Shown: positions 43,102 through 53,154, counted from the stretch's first letter. The stretch: DNA of 64,000 nucleotides from Olsenella sp. Marseille-P4559 (GCF_900605015.1 NZ_LR027574.1:450479-514478); one strand, 5' to 3'. Numbers and translations are program-made. Notes: generated from the letters alone by a model not told the origin.

Positions 43102-44584
43102 GTGTGCAGCCCTCCTTGGCGATGGCGTCTTTCACGTGGCCAAAGACGAACTCCGAGCCCGGACCGGCCTTGGTGACCGTCTCCATACTCACGCCCGGTA
43201 GCTCACGGGAAAGGATCTCCATGATTTTCGGCGTGCAGAACCCCGCCTGGCAACGGCCCATGCAGGCACCCGCGCGCCTCTTGACGCCATCTAGCGAGCG
43301 TGCGCCACAGGGGCGATGAATCGCATCGACGATCTGCGCTTCCGTCACGTGGCAGCAGCGGCAGATGACCCTGCCGTAGAGGGGGTTCTCCTCACAGAGG
43401 CGCCCCCACTCGTCGTAGGTGAGGTCGTTCATGTTGGGGATGCCTTGGCGCGTCTCGACAAACTCGCCTGCCGCACGCTCCCCAAGGCCCAAGATGTCGC
43501 AGACAATGCCCGCAACCATGCGCCCGATGGCAGGAGAGGCCGTGAGACCGGGTGACTCGATGGCAGAGCAGTCCACAAACCCTGGCGCCGAGGGGTTCTC
43601 GCCAATCAGGAACTCGTGCTCGGCCCTGTGGGCGCGAAGGCCCGAGAAGGACGTGATGACCTCGCGGAGAGGCACGTCGGCCACGGTGATCCCGCACTTC
43701 TCGGTCACCTCGGCAAGGCCTGCCGCTGTGGTGTCGGTACCCTCCTTGTCCTGGATGTCCTCGGCGGTGGGACCCACGATGAGGTTGCCGTGGATGGTTG
43801 GCGAGACCAGCACGCCCTTCCCCATCGCGGAGGGCAGTGCAAACACCACATGGCGAACGTGGCTGCCCGCAGTGGTGTCGAGCAGCATGTACTGGCCACG
43901 GCGAGGAACAATCTCGAGCTTGTCCTCGCAGACCATGTTGTGAATCTGGTCGGCATAGACGCCGGCAGCGTTGACCACGCATCGAGCAAGGAATCGCCCC
44001 TGAGGGGTCTCAAGCGCAAAGCCGCCCTCGGGCCTGCGCTCCATGGCCGTCACAGGCGCATCGAAGGCAAACCTCACGCCGTTTTTCGCGGCATTCTCTG
44101 CAAGGGCAACGTTGAGTCCAAACGGGTCGACAATGCCTGCCGTTGGGGCCCACAGGGCACCGACCGCATTGACCGAGATGTTGGGCTCCATCGAGCGCAG
44201 CGTGTCTCGGTCAACAATCTCGAGGTTGGGTACGCCGTTGGCCACGCCGCGCGCAAAGAGCTCACGGAGGCCGTCCATGTCGCGCTCGCTCGTGCACACG
44301 ACAAGCGAGCCAATGCTCTTGATCGTGAACTGCAGCTTCTTTGCAAGCTCGTACATGAGGGCGTTGCCTTCGACGTTGAGGCGTGCCATGAGCGAGCCCG
44401 GCATTGCGTCGTAGCCGGCGTGCACGATGGCGGAGTTCGCCTTCGACGTTCCGCAGCAGACGTCATCCCCGCGCTCGAGCACGCAAACGCTTGCCGTGGT
44501 GCGCGCGAGTTCGCGCGCTACGGCGCAGCCGGAAACGCCGGCACCAATGACAACGACGTCGAACTGTCGTCCCAAGTCCTGCAT
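43094..44584 (-). CDS. GlpA-like glycerol-3-phosphate dehydrogenase with C-terminal BFD domain
   Basis: A 496-residue FAD enzyme of the DAO/GlpA family. It has VVVIGAGVSGCAVARELA at the N-terminus, GTSKANSAIVHAGYDA as the substrate/FAD region, and a C-terminal BFD-like [2Fe-2S] domain (about 420-475: VICRCCHVTEAQIV, GACMGRCQAGFC). GAGGAGAGGCCG precedes ATG 44584. No glycerol kinase or facilitator is nearby, so the true substrate is uncertain; a 2-hydroxyglutarate-type enzyme is an alternative. Confidence 0.85.
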   Translation of the reverse strand: MQDLGRQFDVVVIGAGVSGCAVARELARTTASVCVLERGDDVCCGTSKANSAIVHAGYDAMPGSLMARLNVEGNALMYELAKKLQFTIKSIGSLVVCTSERDMDGLRELFARGVANGVPNLEIVDRDTLRSMEPNISVNAVGALWAPTAGIVDPFGLNVALAENAAKNGVRFAFDAPVTAMERRPEGGFALETPQGRFLARCVVNAAGVYADQIHNMVCEDKLEIVPRRGQYMLLDTTAGSHVRHVVFALPSAMGKGVLVSPTIHGNLIVGPTAEDIQDKEGTDTTAAGLAEVTEKCGITVADVPLREVITSFSGLRAHRAEHEFLIGENPSAPGFVDCSAIESPGLTASPAIGRMVAGIVCDILGLGERAAGEFVETRQGIPNMNDLTYDEWGRLCEENPLYGRVICRCCHVTEAQIVDAIHRPCGARSLDGVKRRAGACMGRCQAGFCTPKIMEILSRELPGVSMETVTKAGPGSEFVFGHVKDAIAKEGCTHE

Positions 44585-44709
44585 CGGCCTCTCCTCGTTT
44601 CGATGGGCGGACGTGGCGAGGCTCTCTAGAGACCTATCGCCGGGGCCGATTATCCACCCGCACAGGCAAACTTCATCCAGATGCTAGACGGACGGTAGTG
44701 CGACCCCGT

Positions 44710-44764
44710 AGAACGGCAGCACTCGTCCGTAAACGGCAATGTCCGTTGACGGGCCTGCCGTTCT
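44710..44764. promoter_or_regulatory. Inverted-repeat region upstream of the glpA-like operon
   Basis: AGAACGGCAG (44710-44719) and CTGCCGTTCT (44755-44764) are exact complements, enclosing further GTCCGT repeats. It lies between the ABC exporter stop and the GlpA-like start: a possible exporter terminator or operator. Confidence 0.45.
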
Positions 44765-44819
44765 GTCAACAGTGGTGCCGCAGGAGAGGCCACGGGTCAT
44801 GACGGGCCACAGCGCGCGC

Positions 44820-46679
44820 CTACCGCGTGCCTTCGAACTGGCTCTCGTAGAGGCTGGCGTAGAACCCACCTTGGCAGAGCAGCTCGCCGTGCGTGCCCCG
44901 CTCGATGATGTGCCCGTCCCTCATCACGAGGATGCAGTCCGCGTCACGAACCGTCGAGAGGCGGTGCGCCACCACCAGCGAGGTGCGCCCTTCCATCATG
45001 CGGTCGAACGCGTCCTGAACCTGCAGCTCGGTGCGGGTGTCGATGGAGCTTGTGGCCTCGTCCAGCAGCAATATGGTGGGGTTGGCGAGCATGACGCGGG
45101 CAATGCAGAGGAGCTGTCGCTGCCCTTGGGAGAGCGAGCCTCCGTCCTCGCCGAGCAGCGTGTCGTAGCCCTGTGGCAGCTGTTCGATGAACTTGTGGGC
45201 ATGCGCCTGCTTCGCGGCTGCGACCACCTCGTCAAGCGTTGCGCCAGGCGTCCCGTAGGCGATGTTCTCGCGCACCGTCCCGCGGAAGAGCCAGGTGTCC
45301 TGGAGCACCATGCCAAACAGTGCGCGAAGGTCTTCCCGGCGCATGTTGCTGGTGTCGTGTCCGTCCACAAGTATCTGCCCGGCGTCCACATCGTAGAAGC
45401 GCAGGAGCAGATTGATGAGGGTGGTCTTCCCACAACCCGTGGGACCGACGAGCGCGATGGTCTGCCCTGGCTCAGCCTTAAACGAGATGTCCTGCAGAAG
45501 CGGCCGCTCAGGGACGTAGGAGAAGTCGACATGCGAGAACTCCAGGGTTCCTTGGGGCTCTTCGTCTTGCTCGGGCTCGGATGGGTCGGCACTCTGGGCA
45601 GGCGCGTCGATGAGCGCGAAGAGGCGCCGCGCCGAGGCGTAGGCGGTCTGGATCTGCGTGATGACGCCCGAAATCTCGTTGAAGGGCTTCATGTACTGGT
45701 TGGCGTACGAGAGAAACGTCTGCACCTGCCCCACCGTAAGGACGCTCGGCCACCCGGAGATAACGCATATGCAGCCCACCACAGCAACAACGGCATAGGT
45801 GATGTTGTTCACCAAGCGCGTCGCAGGGTTCGAAAGCGAGCTTGTGAACTGAGCCCGCTCCCCCACGCCACGCAGGCGCTCGTTAATGCCGTCGAAGCCA
45901 GCCTGTGCACGGTCACCGTACGCAAAGGAGCACACCAGCTTCTGGTTTCCCACCATCTCCTCGGCGTAGCCGCCAAGGGAGCCCTGGAGGGCCTGCTGGT
46001 CCTTGAAGCCCTGAGCCGAGTAGCGAGCGATGAGCCACGCCACGAGCATCGAGGCGGGCGTCACGATGACCACCACAAGGCCCACGGGAACAGAGACCGA
46101 GAACATGAAGGCAAGGGTTCCCACGATGGTGACAACACCCGTGAAGAGCTGTGTCAGACCTTGGAGAAGACCGTCTCCGACCTGGTCCGCGTCATTGACC
46201 ACGCGGGAGAGGAGGTCTCCGTGCGAATGTGCATCCACAAACGAGAGCGGAAGGTCCCTGACTCTTGCAAACGCATCGATGCGCAGGTCACGCACGGTCT
46301 CATAGGTAAGTCTGTTCGTGCAGTAGCCAGAGAGCCACTGCGTGACAGCCGCCGCCACAACCACAAGCGCAAGCTGCTGGAGCAATGGCATAAGGGCCGC
46401 AAGGTCAACGGCACCCGCCGAGACCATGCAGTCGATGGCACGGCCCACAACGATGGGCGCATAGAGCTGAAGAACCACAGAGACCGCCGAGGCGACAAAC
46501 GACGCAACGAGGGAGACCATGTGGGGTCGCGTGTAGGCAAGCAGGCGCCTTGTCACCTCGGCCGTGGGGATGGCCCTCTCGTCCAGGCGTCCCGCGGGTC
46601 CGCCGTCATCACCAATATCGCCGCGGGCGTTTGCCATGATGGTGCCAGCACCTCCGCTGGCGGCATACGGGTTGGCCAT
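44820..46679 (-). CDS. ABC exporter half-transporter (ATPase + membrane domain), subunit 2
   Basis: A 619-residue type IV ABC half-transporter. Six membrane helices (about 55-345) precede the nucleotide-binding domain: Walker A VGPTGCGKTTLI, signature LSQGQRQLL, Walker B ILLLDEATSSID and the H-loop in VVAHRLSTV. An N-terminal hydrophilic extension of about 45 residues is present. It starts on the stop of the other half (TAATG), and together they form a heterodimeric exporter like LmrCD/BmrCD. Confidence 0.93.
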   Translation of the reverse strand: MANPYAASGGAGTIMANARGDIGDDGGPAGRLDERAIPTAEVTRRLLAYTRPHMVSLVASFVASAVSVVLQLYAPIVVGRAIDCMVSAGAVDLAALMPLLQQLALVVVAAAVTQWLSGYCTNRLTYETVRDLRIDAFARVRDLPLSFVDAHSHGDLLSRVVNDADQVGDGLLQGLTQLFTGVVTIVGTLAFMFSVSVPVGLVVVIVTPASMLVAWLIARYSAQGFKDQQALQGSLGGYAEEMVGNQKLVCSFAYGDRAQAGFDGINERLRGVGERAQFTSSLSNPATRLVNNITYAVVAVVGCICVISGWPSVLTVGQVQTFLSYANQYMKPFNEISGVITQIQTAYASARRLFALIDAPAQSADPSEPEQDEEPQGTLEFSHVDFSYVPERPLLQDISFKAEPGQTIALVGPTGCGKTTLINLLLRFYDVDAGQILVDGHDTSNMRREDLRALFGMVLQDTWLFRGTVRENIAYGTPGATLDEVVAAAKQAHAHKFIEQLPQGYDTLLGEDGGSLSQGQRQLLCIARVMLANPTILLLDEATSSIDTRTELQVQDAFDRMMEGRTSLVVAHRLSTVRDADCILVMRDGHIIERGTHGELLCQGGFYASLYESQFEGTR

Positions 46680-48430
46680 TACTCGCCTACCTCCTCGGGA
46701 CGCAGCTGCGAGAGGCAGATCTCGCGGTAGATGGGGCAGCTCCTCATGAGCTCGGTGTGAGACCCCAGGCCAGCCATGCGGCCGTGGTCCAAGACAAGGA
46801 TCTGGTCGCAGGACATGACCGCCGAGACCCGTTGAGAGACGATTACGCAGGTAAGCTCAGAGCGTAGGCTCCTAAGCGCTTGGCGCAGGCTTGCGTCGGT
46901 GCGGAAGTCGAGCGCCGAGGCGGAGTCGTCGAGAACCACGATGCGCGGGTGGCCCACAAGCGCGCGGGCGATGGTGAGTCTCTGCCGCTGGCCTCCGGAA
47001 AAGTTCTTGCCGCCGGCTTCCACGACGGCATCGAGCCCGTGGTCCTTGGCCCGCACGAAGTCTGCCGCCTGGGCAAGCTCGAGCGCGCGCCAGAGCTCCT
47101 CGTCGGTTGCCGAGGCGTCACGCCAGCAGAGGTTCGATCGGATGGTCCCCGAGACAAGCGAGGCCTGCTGGGGGACGATCGAAACAAGGGAGCGCAGCTG
47201 GTCGAAGGGGTACTCGTGCACGTCTCGCCCAAAGACGCGAACGCTCCCCTCGGTGGCGTCATAAAGCCGTGGGATGAGGTTTACCAGCGAGGACTTGCCC
47301 GAGCCGGTGCCGCCGATGACGCCCAAGGAGCCACCCGCGCCAAGTCGCAGCGTCACGTCATCGACAGCGGGACGCTGCGTGCCCTCATAGGAGAAGCTCA
47401 CGTGCTCGAGGGCAAGCGCCACGCCAGATGCAAGGGTACCGCGGCTGAGCGCAACATCGACAGTGCCCTCGTCGGTAACCTGGGGCTCGCAGTCGAGCAC
47501 CTCCATGATGCGTCTCGCCGACGCCGTTCCGCGGTTGATGGTGATGACCAGGTTAGCGACGTAGACGATTGACACAAGCATCTGGGTCATGTAGTTCACG
47601 AACGCGATGACCTCGCCCTGGGTGAGCTCACCGCCATCGATGCGGATGCCTCCCATCCAAAGGATGGCGACAATCCCGAGGTCCATCACGAGGAGTGTGG
47701 CCGGGTTGAGAAGCGAGGAGAGCTTGCCGATCGCGACTGCGGTCTGCGTCTGGGCGTTGGCGGCATCGCGGAAGCGGTCGTTCTCGCGCTCCTCTTGCCG
47801 AAAGGCCCTCACCACGCGAACACCCGAGAGGCCCTCGCGTGTGACAAGGCTCACCTTATCGAGCCTGCCCTGGAGTTCGCCAAAGAGCGGTATGGACCGC
47901 GACATCACGAGCCAAAATACAACGGCAATGGCAGGCGTACAAACCAGGAAGACCAGGCCAAGCTGAGCGTCGATGAGCATTGCGCAGACCATGGAGCCAA
48001 TGCCAAGGATGGGCCAGCGGATGATCTGCCGTATGCCAAGGGCAACGGTGACCTGCACCTGGTTGACATCGTTTGTGATGCGCGTGATGAGGGAGGGCGT
48101 ACCAATGCGGTCGAGGTCAGCCGGCGCAAGCTGGTTGATCTTCGCATAGAGGTCATGCCGGATGTCAGTGCCAGAGTCCTGCGAGACGATCGCTGCCATC
48201 TTCTGACAGACGAGCGTGAAGCAGAACCCCACCACCGCAAGGACGATGAGAAGCGCGCACATACGCAACACGTAGCCCTGGTCACGGCCCGCAATGCCCA
48301 CGTCGATCATGCGTGCCACGATGACCGGGGTGATGAGGTCGAACACGACCTCGACGGCCTTGCACAGCGTGCCTGTGATGATCTTCCCCCGATACTTGGG
48401 AAAGACGAACCTCCAGAGGATTTCGCCCAC
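46679..48430 (-). CDS. ABC exporter half-transporter (ATPase + membrane domain), subunit 1
   Basis: A 583-residue half-transporter. Walker A is IGGTGSGKSSLV and the signature FSGGQRQRL. Walker B reads IVVLDDSASALD, so the residue after the Walker B Asp is Asp, not the catalytic Glu. The switch segment is VIVSQRVSAV, with Gln where His is usual. This degenerate site is the normal pattern for one half of a heterodimeric exporter. The GTG start follows AAAGGGGTACTG. Confidence 0.93.
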   Translation of the reverse strand: MGEILWRFVFPKYRGKIITGTLCKAVEVVFDLITPVIVARMIDVGIAGRDQGYVLRMCALLIVLAVVGFCFTLVCQKMAAIVSQDSGTDIRHDLYAKINQLAPADLDRIGTPSLITRITNDVNQVQVTVALGIRQIIRWPILGIGSMVCAMLIDAQLGLVFLVCTPAIAVVFWLVMSRSIPLFGELQGRLDKVSLVTREGLSGVRVVRAFRQEERENDRFRDAANAQTQTAVAIGKLSSLLNPATLLVMDLGIVAILWMGGIRIDGGELTQGEVIAFVNYMTQMLVSIVYVANLVITINRGTASARRIMEVLDCEPQVTDEGTVDVALSRGTLASGVALALEHVSFSYEGTQRPAVDDVTLRLGAGGSLGVIGGTGSGKSSLVNLIPRLYDATEGSVRVFGRDVHEYPFDQLRSLVSIVPQQASLVSGTIRSNLCWRDASATDEELWRALELAQAADFVRAKDHGLDAVVEAGGKNFSGGQRQRLTIARALVGHPRIVVLDDSASALDFRTDASLRQALRSLRSELTCVIVSQRVSAVMSCDQILVLDHGRMAGLGSHTELMRSCPIYREICLSQLRPEEVGE

Positions 48431-48464
48431 CAGTACCCCTTTCTATGGCTGACGGCCCATCGTC

Positions 48465-50303
48465 CTACTCAATGCCGAGCCTCTCCGAGAGCTCGAGCCA
48501 CTCGTCCTCAAGCGACTCACGAGCTGCCAGCGCATCGTCAACCGCCTTCTGCGCAGCAACAAGCTTCTCGTAGTCAGTAGGATCGACCTCGGCAAGCGCC
48601 GAGCGACGCCGGTCTGGCTCTCCTTCGGTCTTCTCCAGTTTCCGAGACACCGCATCAAACCGCTTTTTTAGTTCACGGCGTTCTTGGTTCGACAGCCCCA
48701 CGCCCCGCGCGCCTCCCGAGTCGCCCGACGTGGCCGGCCCTTCCGTAGCGGAGTTTCGCGAAGCGCACTCCGCGGAGGAAGGGGCTGCCACACCCCCCTG
48801 CGAGTCGAGGAGGTCGAGGAACTCGTCTACGCCGCGCGGGCAGTGGCGCACGTGGCCGCCAAGCAGCGCGTGCTGGTCGTCGGTCACACGCTCCATGAGG
48901 AAGCGGTCGTGCGAGACCATGAGAAGGGTGCCCGGCCAGGTGTCGAGCAGGTCTTCGAGAACGGCAAGCATGTCGGTGTCGAGGTCGTTGCCCGGCTCGT
49001 CAAGCACCAGGACGTTGGGCTCGTCGAGAAGCACCGTGAGCAGCGCCAGACGGCGGCGCTGGCCGCCAGAGAGGTCGCGCACGAAGTTCGTAAGCTCCGA
49101 GCGCTCAAACCCGAGGCGCTCCAGGAGCTGCGTGGGGCTCTGCGGCTTTCCGTCCACGTAGTAGGTGCTCTTGTAGCGCGAGAGCACCTCGAGCACGCGC
49201 CAGTTCTCCTTCTCCGAGAGCGTGTCCAGATGCTGCGACATCCAGCCAAAGCGCACGGACTTGCCAATGCGCACGGTCCCTGAGGTGGGTTCGAGCTTGC
49301 CGGTCATGACCTTGAGCAGCGTCGACTTGCCCGCACCATTGGCGCCCAGAATGCCAATGCGGTCACCGGGACCAATCGTCCAGGTGATGTCGTCGAGCAC
49401 GCGCGTACCGTCGTGGTAGGCAAACGAGACGTCCTTCATCTCGATGACCTGCTTGCCAAGCCTGCTTACGGCAAGGCGCTTGAGCTCGATGGTGTTTCTC
49501 AGCGGTGGGTCGTCGGCGAGGAGGGCACGGGCGGCCTCAACGCGAAAGCGAGGCTTGCTCGTACGCGCCTTGGCGCCGTGCGCGAGCCAGTTGAGCTCCT
49601 TGCGCAGCGTGTTCTGGCGACGCTCCTCGGTGGAAGCGGCCATGCGGTCTCTCTCGACGCGCTGCTGGATGTAGGCCGAGTAACCGCCGTCGAAAGGCTC
49701 GATCTCTTGGTCGTGCACCTCCCACATGTGCCCGCAGACCTCGTCCAAGAACCACCGGTCGTGCGTGACCACGAGAAGCGCCCCCGCACCCTCGGGCCAG
49801 CGGGTCTTCAGGTGGTCCGCCAGCCAGCGAATGGCGTGCATGTCCAGGTGGTTCGTGGGCTCGTCCATGAGGATGACATCCCAGGTGCCCACGAGCAGGC
49901 GAGCCAGGTCGCAGCGGCGACGCTGGCCCCCGGAGAGCGTGCCTACCGTTGCATCCCAGTCCACGTCACCCAAGAGCTCGGAGATGATCTGGCGAACGTG
50001 CGGGTCAGAGGCCCAGACGTAGTCAGGAATCCCCCCTACCACGGCGCGACCTACGGTCCAGCCATCCTGAAGCTCGTCGTCTTGGCCGAGAAAGCCAACG
50101 TGAATGCCGTTTCTCCAGGTAACGTTCCCCGCATCGGGCTCCAGACGGTGTGCGATAAGCTCGAGCAGCGTCGACTTGCCGTCGCCGTTTCTGCCCACGA
50201 CGCCTATCCGCTCGCCTTCATTAATGCCAATGGTCTGGTTGGAAAGCACGGGCTTGCCAGGCCATTCGTGCGAGAGGTGCTCGCAGCCTATGAGAATCCC
50301 CAT
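48465..50303 (-). CDS. ABC-F family ATPase (Uup-like)
   Basis: A 612-residue soluble protein with two ABC domains in tandem and no membrane part. Walker A motifs are VGRNGDGKSTLL and LGANGAGKSTLL; signatures LSGGQRRRCDLARL and LSGGQRRRLALL. A charged linker of about 80 residues joins the domains, and a C-terminal coiled coil (about 540-610) follows. ABC-F proteins act on ribosomes; the C-terminal coiled coil suggests Uup rather than a drug-resistance type. It overlaps nfo (TGATG). Confidence 0.9.
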   Translation of the reverse strand: MGILIGCEHLSHEWPGKPVLSNQTIGINEGERIGVVGRNGDGKSTLLELIAHRLEPDAGNVTWRNGIHVGFLGQDDELQDGWTVGRAVVGGIPDYVWASDPHVRQIISELLGDVDWDATVGTLSGGQRRRCDLARLLVGTWDVILMDEPTNHLDMHAIRWLADHLKTRWPEGAGALLVVTHDRWFLDEVCGHMWEVHDQEIEPFDGGYSAYIQQRVERDRMAASTEERRQNTLRKELNWLAHGAKARTSKPRFRVEAARALLADDPPLRNTIELKRLAVSRLGKQVIEMKDVSFAYHDGTRVLDDITWTIGPGDRIGILGANGAGKSTLLKVMTGKLEPTSGTVRIGKSVRFGWMSQHLDTLSEKENWRVLEVLSRYKSTYYVDGKPQSPTQLLERLGFERSELTNFVRDLSGGQRRRLALLTVLLDEPNVLVLDEPGNDLDTDMLAVLEDLLDTWPGTLLMVSHDRFLMERVTDDQHALLGGHVRHCPRGVDEFLDLLDSQGGVAAPSSAECASRNSATEGPATSGDSGGARGVGLSNQERRELKKRFDAVSRKLEKTEGEPDRRRSALAEVDPTDYEKLVAAQKAVDDALAARESLEDEWLELSERLGIE

Positions 50304-51169
50304 CAGTCTTTCCTATCTCCACGGGCAATGCCTCTGAGAAGCGCAATCTCGTGTGCATAGCCTTCAAGCTCGTTGGGCGTCTCGAGAACCATCGGCAGGC
50401 CGCGGAGCCGAGGGTTTGTCACCACTGCGCCAAACGTCGAGAGGCCGAGCGTCCCTTGGCCGATCTTCTCATGACGGTCCTTGTGGGAGCCGAGCGGATT
50501 CTTCGAGTCGTTCAGGTGCAGGGCACGAAGGCGCTCCAGCCCAATGACGCGGTCGAACTCGTCGAGGACCCCATCGAGGTCAGAGACAATGTCGTAGCCG
50601 GCATCTGCCACATGGCAGGTGTCAAGGCATACGCCGAGAAGGTCCCCCTCGCGGGTGCCCTCGATGATGCGCGCGAGCTCCTCGAAGCGAGAACCCACCT
50701 CGGATCCCTTGCCCGCCATGGTCTCCAGAAGAACCGTCGTCTTCTGGCCACGGGCCAACACTTGGTCGAGCCCCTCGCAGATAAGGCGTATTCCCTCGTC
50801 AATGCCCTGACCAACGTGACTTCCAGGATGGAAGTTGTAGTAGTTGCCGGGCAGCTCCTCCAAAAGCCTGAGATCTCCTGCCATGGCCTCGCGGGCAAAC
50901 TCGACCGTCTGCGGCTTGGCGGAGCAGAGGTTCATGGTGTAGGGGGCATGTGCCACAAGCCGGCCAAAGCCATGCTCGCCAAGGATGGCGAGAAGACCCG
51001 CGATGTCTGTGGGGTCTGGCGTGCGAGTGCGGCCACCCCGGGGATTTCTCGTAAAGAACGCAAACGTGTTGGCACCAATCTTGAGTGCCGTCTCCCCCAT
51101 CTGGGTAAAGCCGCCCGCCACCGAAAGGTGGCAGCCAATGGTCATCTTTCCGTGGCCCGTCTCGCTCAT
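50303..51169 (-). CDS. nfo: Deoxyribonuclease IV (AP endonuclease)
   Basis: A 288-residue zinc endonuclease for abasic sites in base-excision repair. It shows the family barrel segments IGCHLSVAGGF, LVAHAPYTMNLCS, YYNFHPGSHVGQG, VLLETMAGKGSEVGS, GVCLDTCHVADAGYDI and LHLNDSKNPLGSHKDRHEKIG. The start overlaps the coaBC stop (ATGA). Confidence 0.95.
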   Translation of the reverse strand: MSETGHGKMTIGCHLSVAGGFTQMGETALKIGANTFAFFTRNPRGGRTRTPDPTDIAGLLAILGEHGFGRLVAHAPYTMNLCSAKPQTVEFAREAMAGDLRLLEELPGNYYNFHPGSHVGQGIDEGIRLICEGLDQVLARGQKTTVLLETMAGKGSEVGSRFEELARIIEGTREGDLLGVCLDTCHVADAGYDIVSDLDGVLDEFDRVIGLERLRALHLNDSKNPLGSHKDRHEKIGQGTLGLSTFGAVVTNPRLRGLPMVLETPNELEGYAHEIALLRGIARGDRKD

Positions 51170-52389
51170 GCGCGCCCCCCTGTCACGAGCAGGGCAACCT
51201 GGTCACAGATGGCGGCGGCCACGCGGTCGAGCGGAAGCGTGTCGAGCTGCTCGGTTCGATCGGGCCACACGAAGGCGATGCGGCTCGTGTCTGCGCCAAA
51301 CGTGGAGTCCGGACGGGACACGTCGTTGGCCACGATGAGGTCGCAGCCCTTGCGGGCAAGCTTGCTGTGGGCGTTCTCCAAGAGGTCATCCGTCTCGGCG
51401 GCAAAGCCCACCACCACGCGGCCACCCTTCGTTCGAGAGAGATCGGCGAGAATGTCTGCCGTCTGGACAAGGTTCAGCGTACCGAGGTCGTCTGCGCCCT
51501 TCTTGAGCTTGCGTGTGGCGAAGGCCGCGGGTGTGTAGTCCGCCACCGCGGCGGCGCAGATGGCCGCATCGGCATTCGCAAATGCACCAAGCGCAGCGTC
51601 GTGCATCTCGGCGGCAGAGACAACCGGGACCACGTCCACGTCACGGGGAGCCTCGAGTCCAACGGGGCCCGAGACCAGCGTCACCGCAGCGCCACGACGT
51701 GCCGCCTCGCGTGCGATGGCATAGCCCATCTTGCCCGTGGAGGCATTTGCGATGTAGCGCACGGGGTCGATGGCCTCGTGCGTGGGCCCGGCCGTGATCA
51801 CGAGCCTCATGCCCGCCATGTCCCGTTGCGCAGGATTGAGGGCGTCAAGCGCGGCGGCGGCAATCTCCTCCACCTCGGCAAGCTTGCCCTCGCCAATGTC
51901 CCCGCAGGCGAGAAGGCCTGACTGCGGCTTCACAAAGCGCACGCCGCGAGAGAGCAGCTTCTCGATGTTTGCCTGGGTAGCGGGGTTTCTCCACATGTGG
52001 ACGTTCATGGCGGCCGCCACAAGCACCGGACAGTGCGTCGCTATGAGCGTGGTGGTGAGGCAGTCGTCGCCAATGCCTGCGGCCATCTTGGCAAGCACGT
52101 TTGCTGTTGCGGGGACAACGAGCACAAGGTCTGCCCAGTCGGCAAGGAAGATGTGCGGAATCGCGGAGTCGGGGTAGCTGTAGAGGTCATCGGCTATGGG
52201 ATGCCCCGAGAGCGCCTCAAACGTGGGTGTGCCCACAAAGCGCTCCGCGTCAGCCGTCATGGTCACGCGCACGTCACAGCCGGCATGCTGCAAAAGGCGC
52301 ATGACCTCGACTGCCTTGTAGGCGGCGATGCCACCCGTGACGGCGAGGACGACGTGTGGTGCCGTGGTCCCTGTTGTTGTCTCGATCAC
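51166..52389 (-). CDS. coaBC: Bifunctional phosphopantothenoylcysteine decarboxylase/ligase
   Basis: A 407-residue two-domain coenzyme A enzyme. The N-terminal flavin decarboxylase (CoaC) has VVLAVTGGIAAYKAVEV, IPHIFLADWAD with the catalytic His, and VAAAMNVHMW. The C-terminal ligase (CoaB) has VITAGPTHEAIDPVRYIANAS and STGKMGYAIA. It condenses phosphopantothenate with cysteine then decarboxylates. GTG 52389 overlaps the upstream stop (GTGA). Confidence 0.95.
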   Translation of the reverse strand: MIETTTGTTAPHVVLAVTGGIAAYKAVEVMRLLQHAGCDVRVTMTADAERFVGTPTFEALSGHPIADDLYSYPDSAIPHIFLADWADLVLVVPATANVLAKMAAGIGDDCLTTTLIATHCPVLVAAAMNVHMWRNPATQANIEKLLSRGVRFVKPQSGLLACGDIGEGKLAEVEEIAAAALDALNPAQRDMAGMRLVITAGPTHEAIDPVRYIANASTGKMGYAIAREAARRGAAVTLVSGPVGLEAPRDVDVVPVVSAAEMHDAALGAFANADAAICAAAVADYTPAAFATRKLKKGADDLGTLNLVQTADILADLSRTKGGRVVVGFAAETDDLLENAHSKLARKGCDLIVANDVSRPDSTFGADTSRIAFVWPDRTEQLDTLPLDRVAAAICDQVALLVTGGRA

Positions 52390-53120
52390 TTGCCCTTCCC
52401 CTCGCCATAGGGGTCGTCCACGACGAGGATGCGGTGGCAGTAAGGGCACTCGGCAACGGCATCACCGTGGGTCAGGTCGTGGAACGAGGCCGGCTGAAGC
52501 TTCACGCGGCAGATGGAGGGGACGTTACCCACGAGCCTCTCGACGGCAAGGCCCTTGAAGCGCTTGCGCGCAGCCTCGTAGCCGCTCATGTGCCGAGCAG
52601 AGATCTGGGCAACGACGCCCTTGCGCTCCTCGTCAAGCGTCACGATCCTGTGCCGAATCTGGGTGCTGCCCTTCTCGAACGACTTCTTCTGCGCCGCCTC
52701 CTCCTCGTCGAGGCGCTCGAGCGTGAGACGCGCGTTGCTCTCGGCGCGCCCTACCTTCTCGAGGTCCTCGTCAAGCTGCACCCGGTTGTGCTCGAGCTTC
52801 TCGACCTTCTTGGCAAGACCGGTGAGGTGGGCCTCATAGTCCTGAATCTGGCGGTACCCGTGGCTTCCCGAAGCCGCCTCTGCCTTGACCTCTTCGGTGC
52901 GAGCGCGGTAGCGCTCAAGGTCTCCCTGGTTCTCAGCGATGAAGGTCTCGAGGTCCTTGCGCTGACCCAAGATCTTGGTGAGTTCGCTTTGGACTTTCTT
53001 GCGTGCGCGGGCAATGGCCTGGACCTTCTTCTGCTGCGGCATGGCTGCGAGTGTCGAGGCGAGGCGCAGCATGTCGAGGTCGATCTCCTGGAGTCTGATA
53101 AGCGCCTGTGCTTCTGTCAT
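52386..53120 (-). CDS. Coiled-coil protein with C-terminal C4 zinc ribbon
   Basis: A 244-residue protein, mostly a long coiled coil (about 10-175) rich in Glu, Lys, Arg and Gln, followed by a zinc-ribbon-like end. There ICRVKL occupies the first position with a single Cys, and ECPYCH the second. This is the family of conserved actinobacterial/Firmicutes proteins annotated as C4-type zinc-ribbon proteins, of unknown function. The first zinc pair looks degenerate. GAGGGACCC precedes the ATG at 53120. Confidence 0.8.
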   Translation of the reverse strand: MTEAQALIRLQEIDLDMLRLASTLAAMPQQKKVQAIARARKKVQSELTKILGQRKDLETFIAENQGDLERYRARTEEVKAEAASGSHGYRQIQDYEAHLTGLAKKVEKLEHNRVQLDEDLEKVGRAESNARLTLERLDEEEAAQKKSFEKGSTQIRHRIVTLDEERKGVVAQISARHMSGYEAARKRFKGLAVERLVGNVPSICRVKLQPASFHDLTHGDAVAECPYCHRILVVDDPYGEGKGK

Positions 53121-53154
53121 GGGTCCCTCGTCTTTCTGTGGTGGGTGGAGTTTA

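Noticed and set aside
44739-46730. A 663-codon frame antisense to the ABC half-transporter
   Set aside because: Antisense shadow; the opposite strand has complete ABC motifs.
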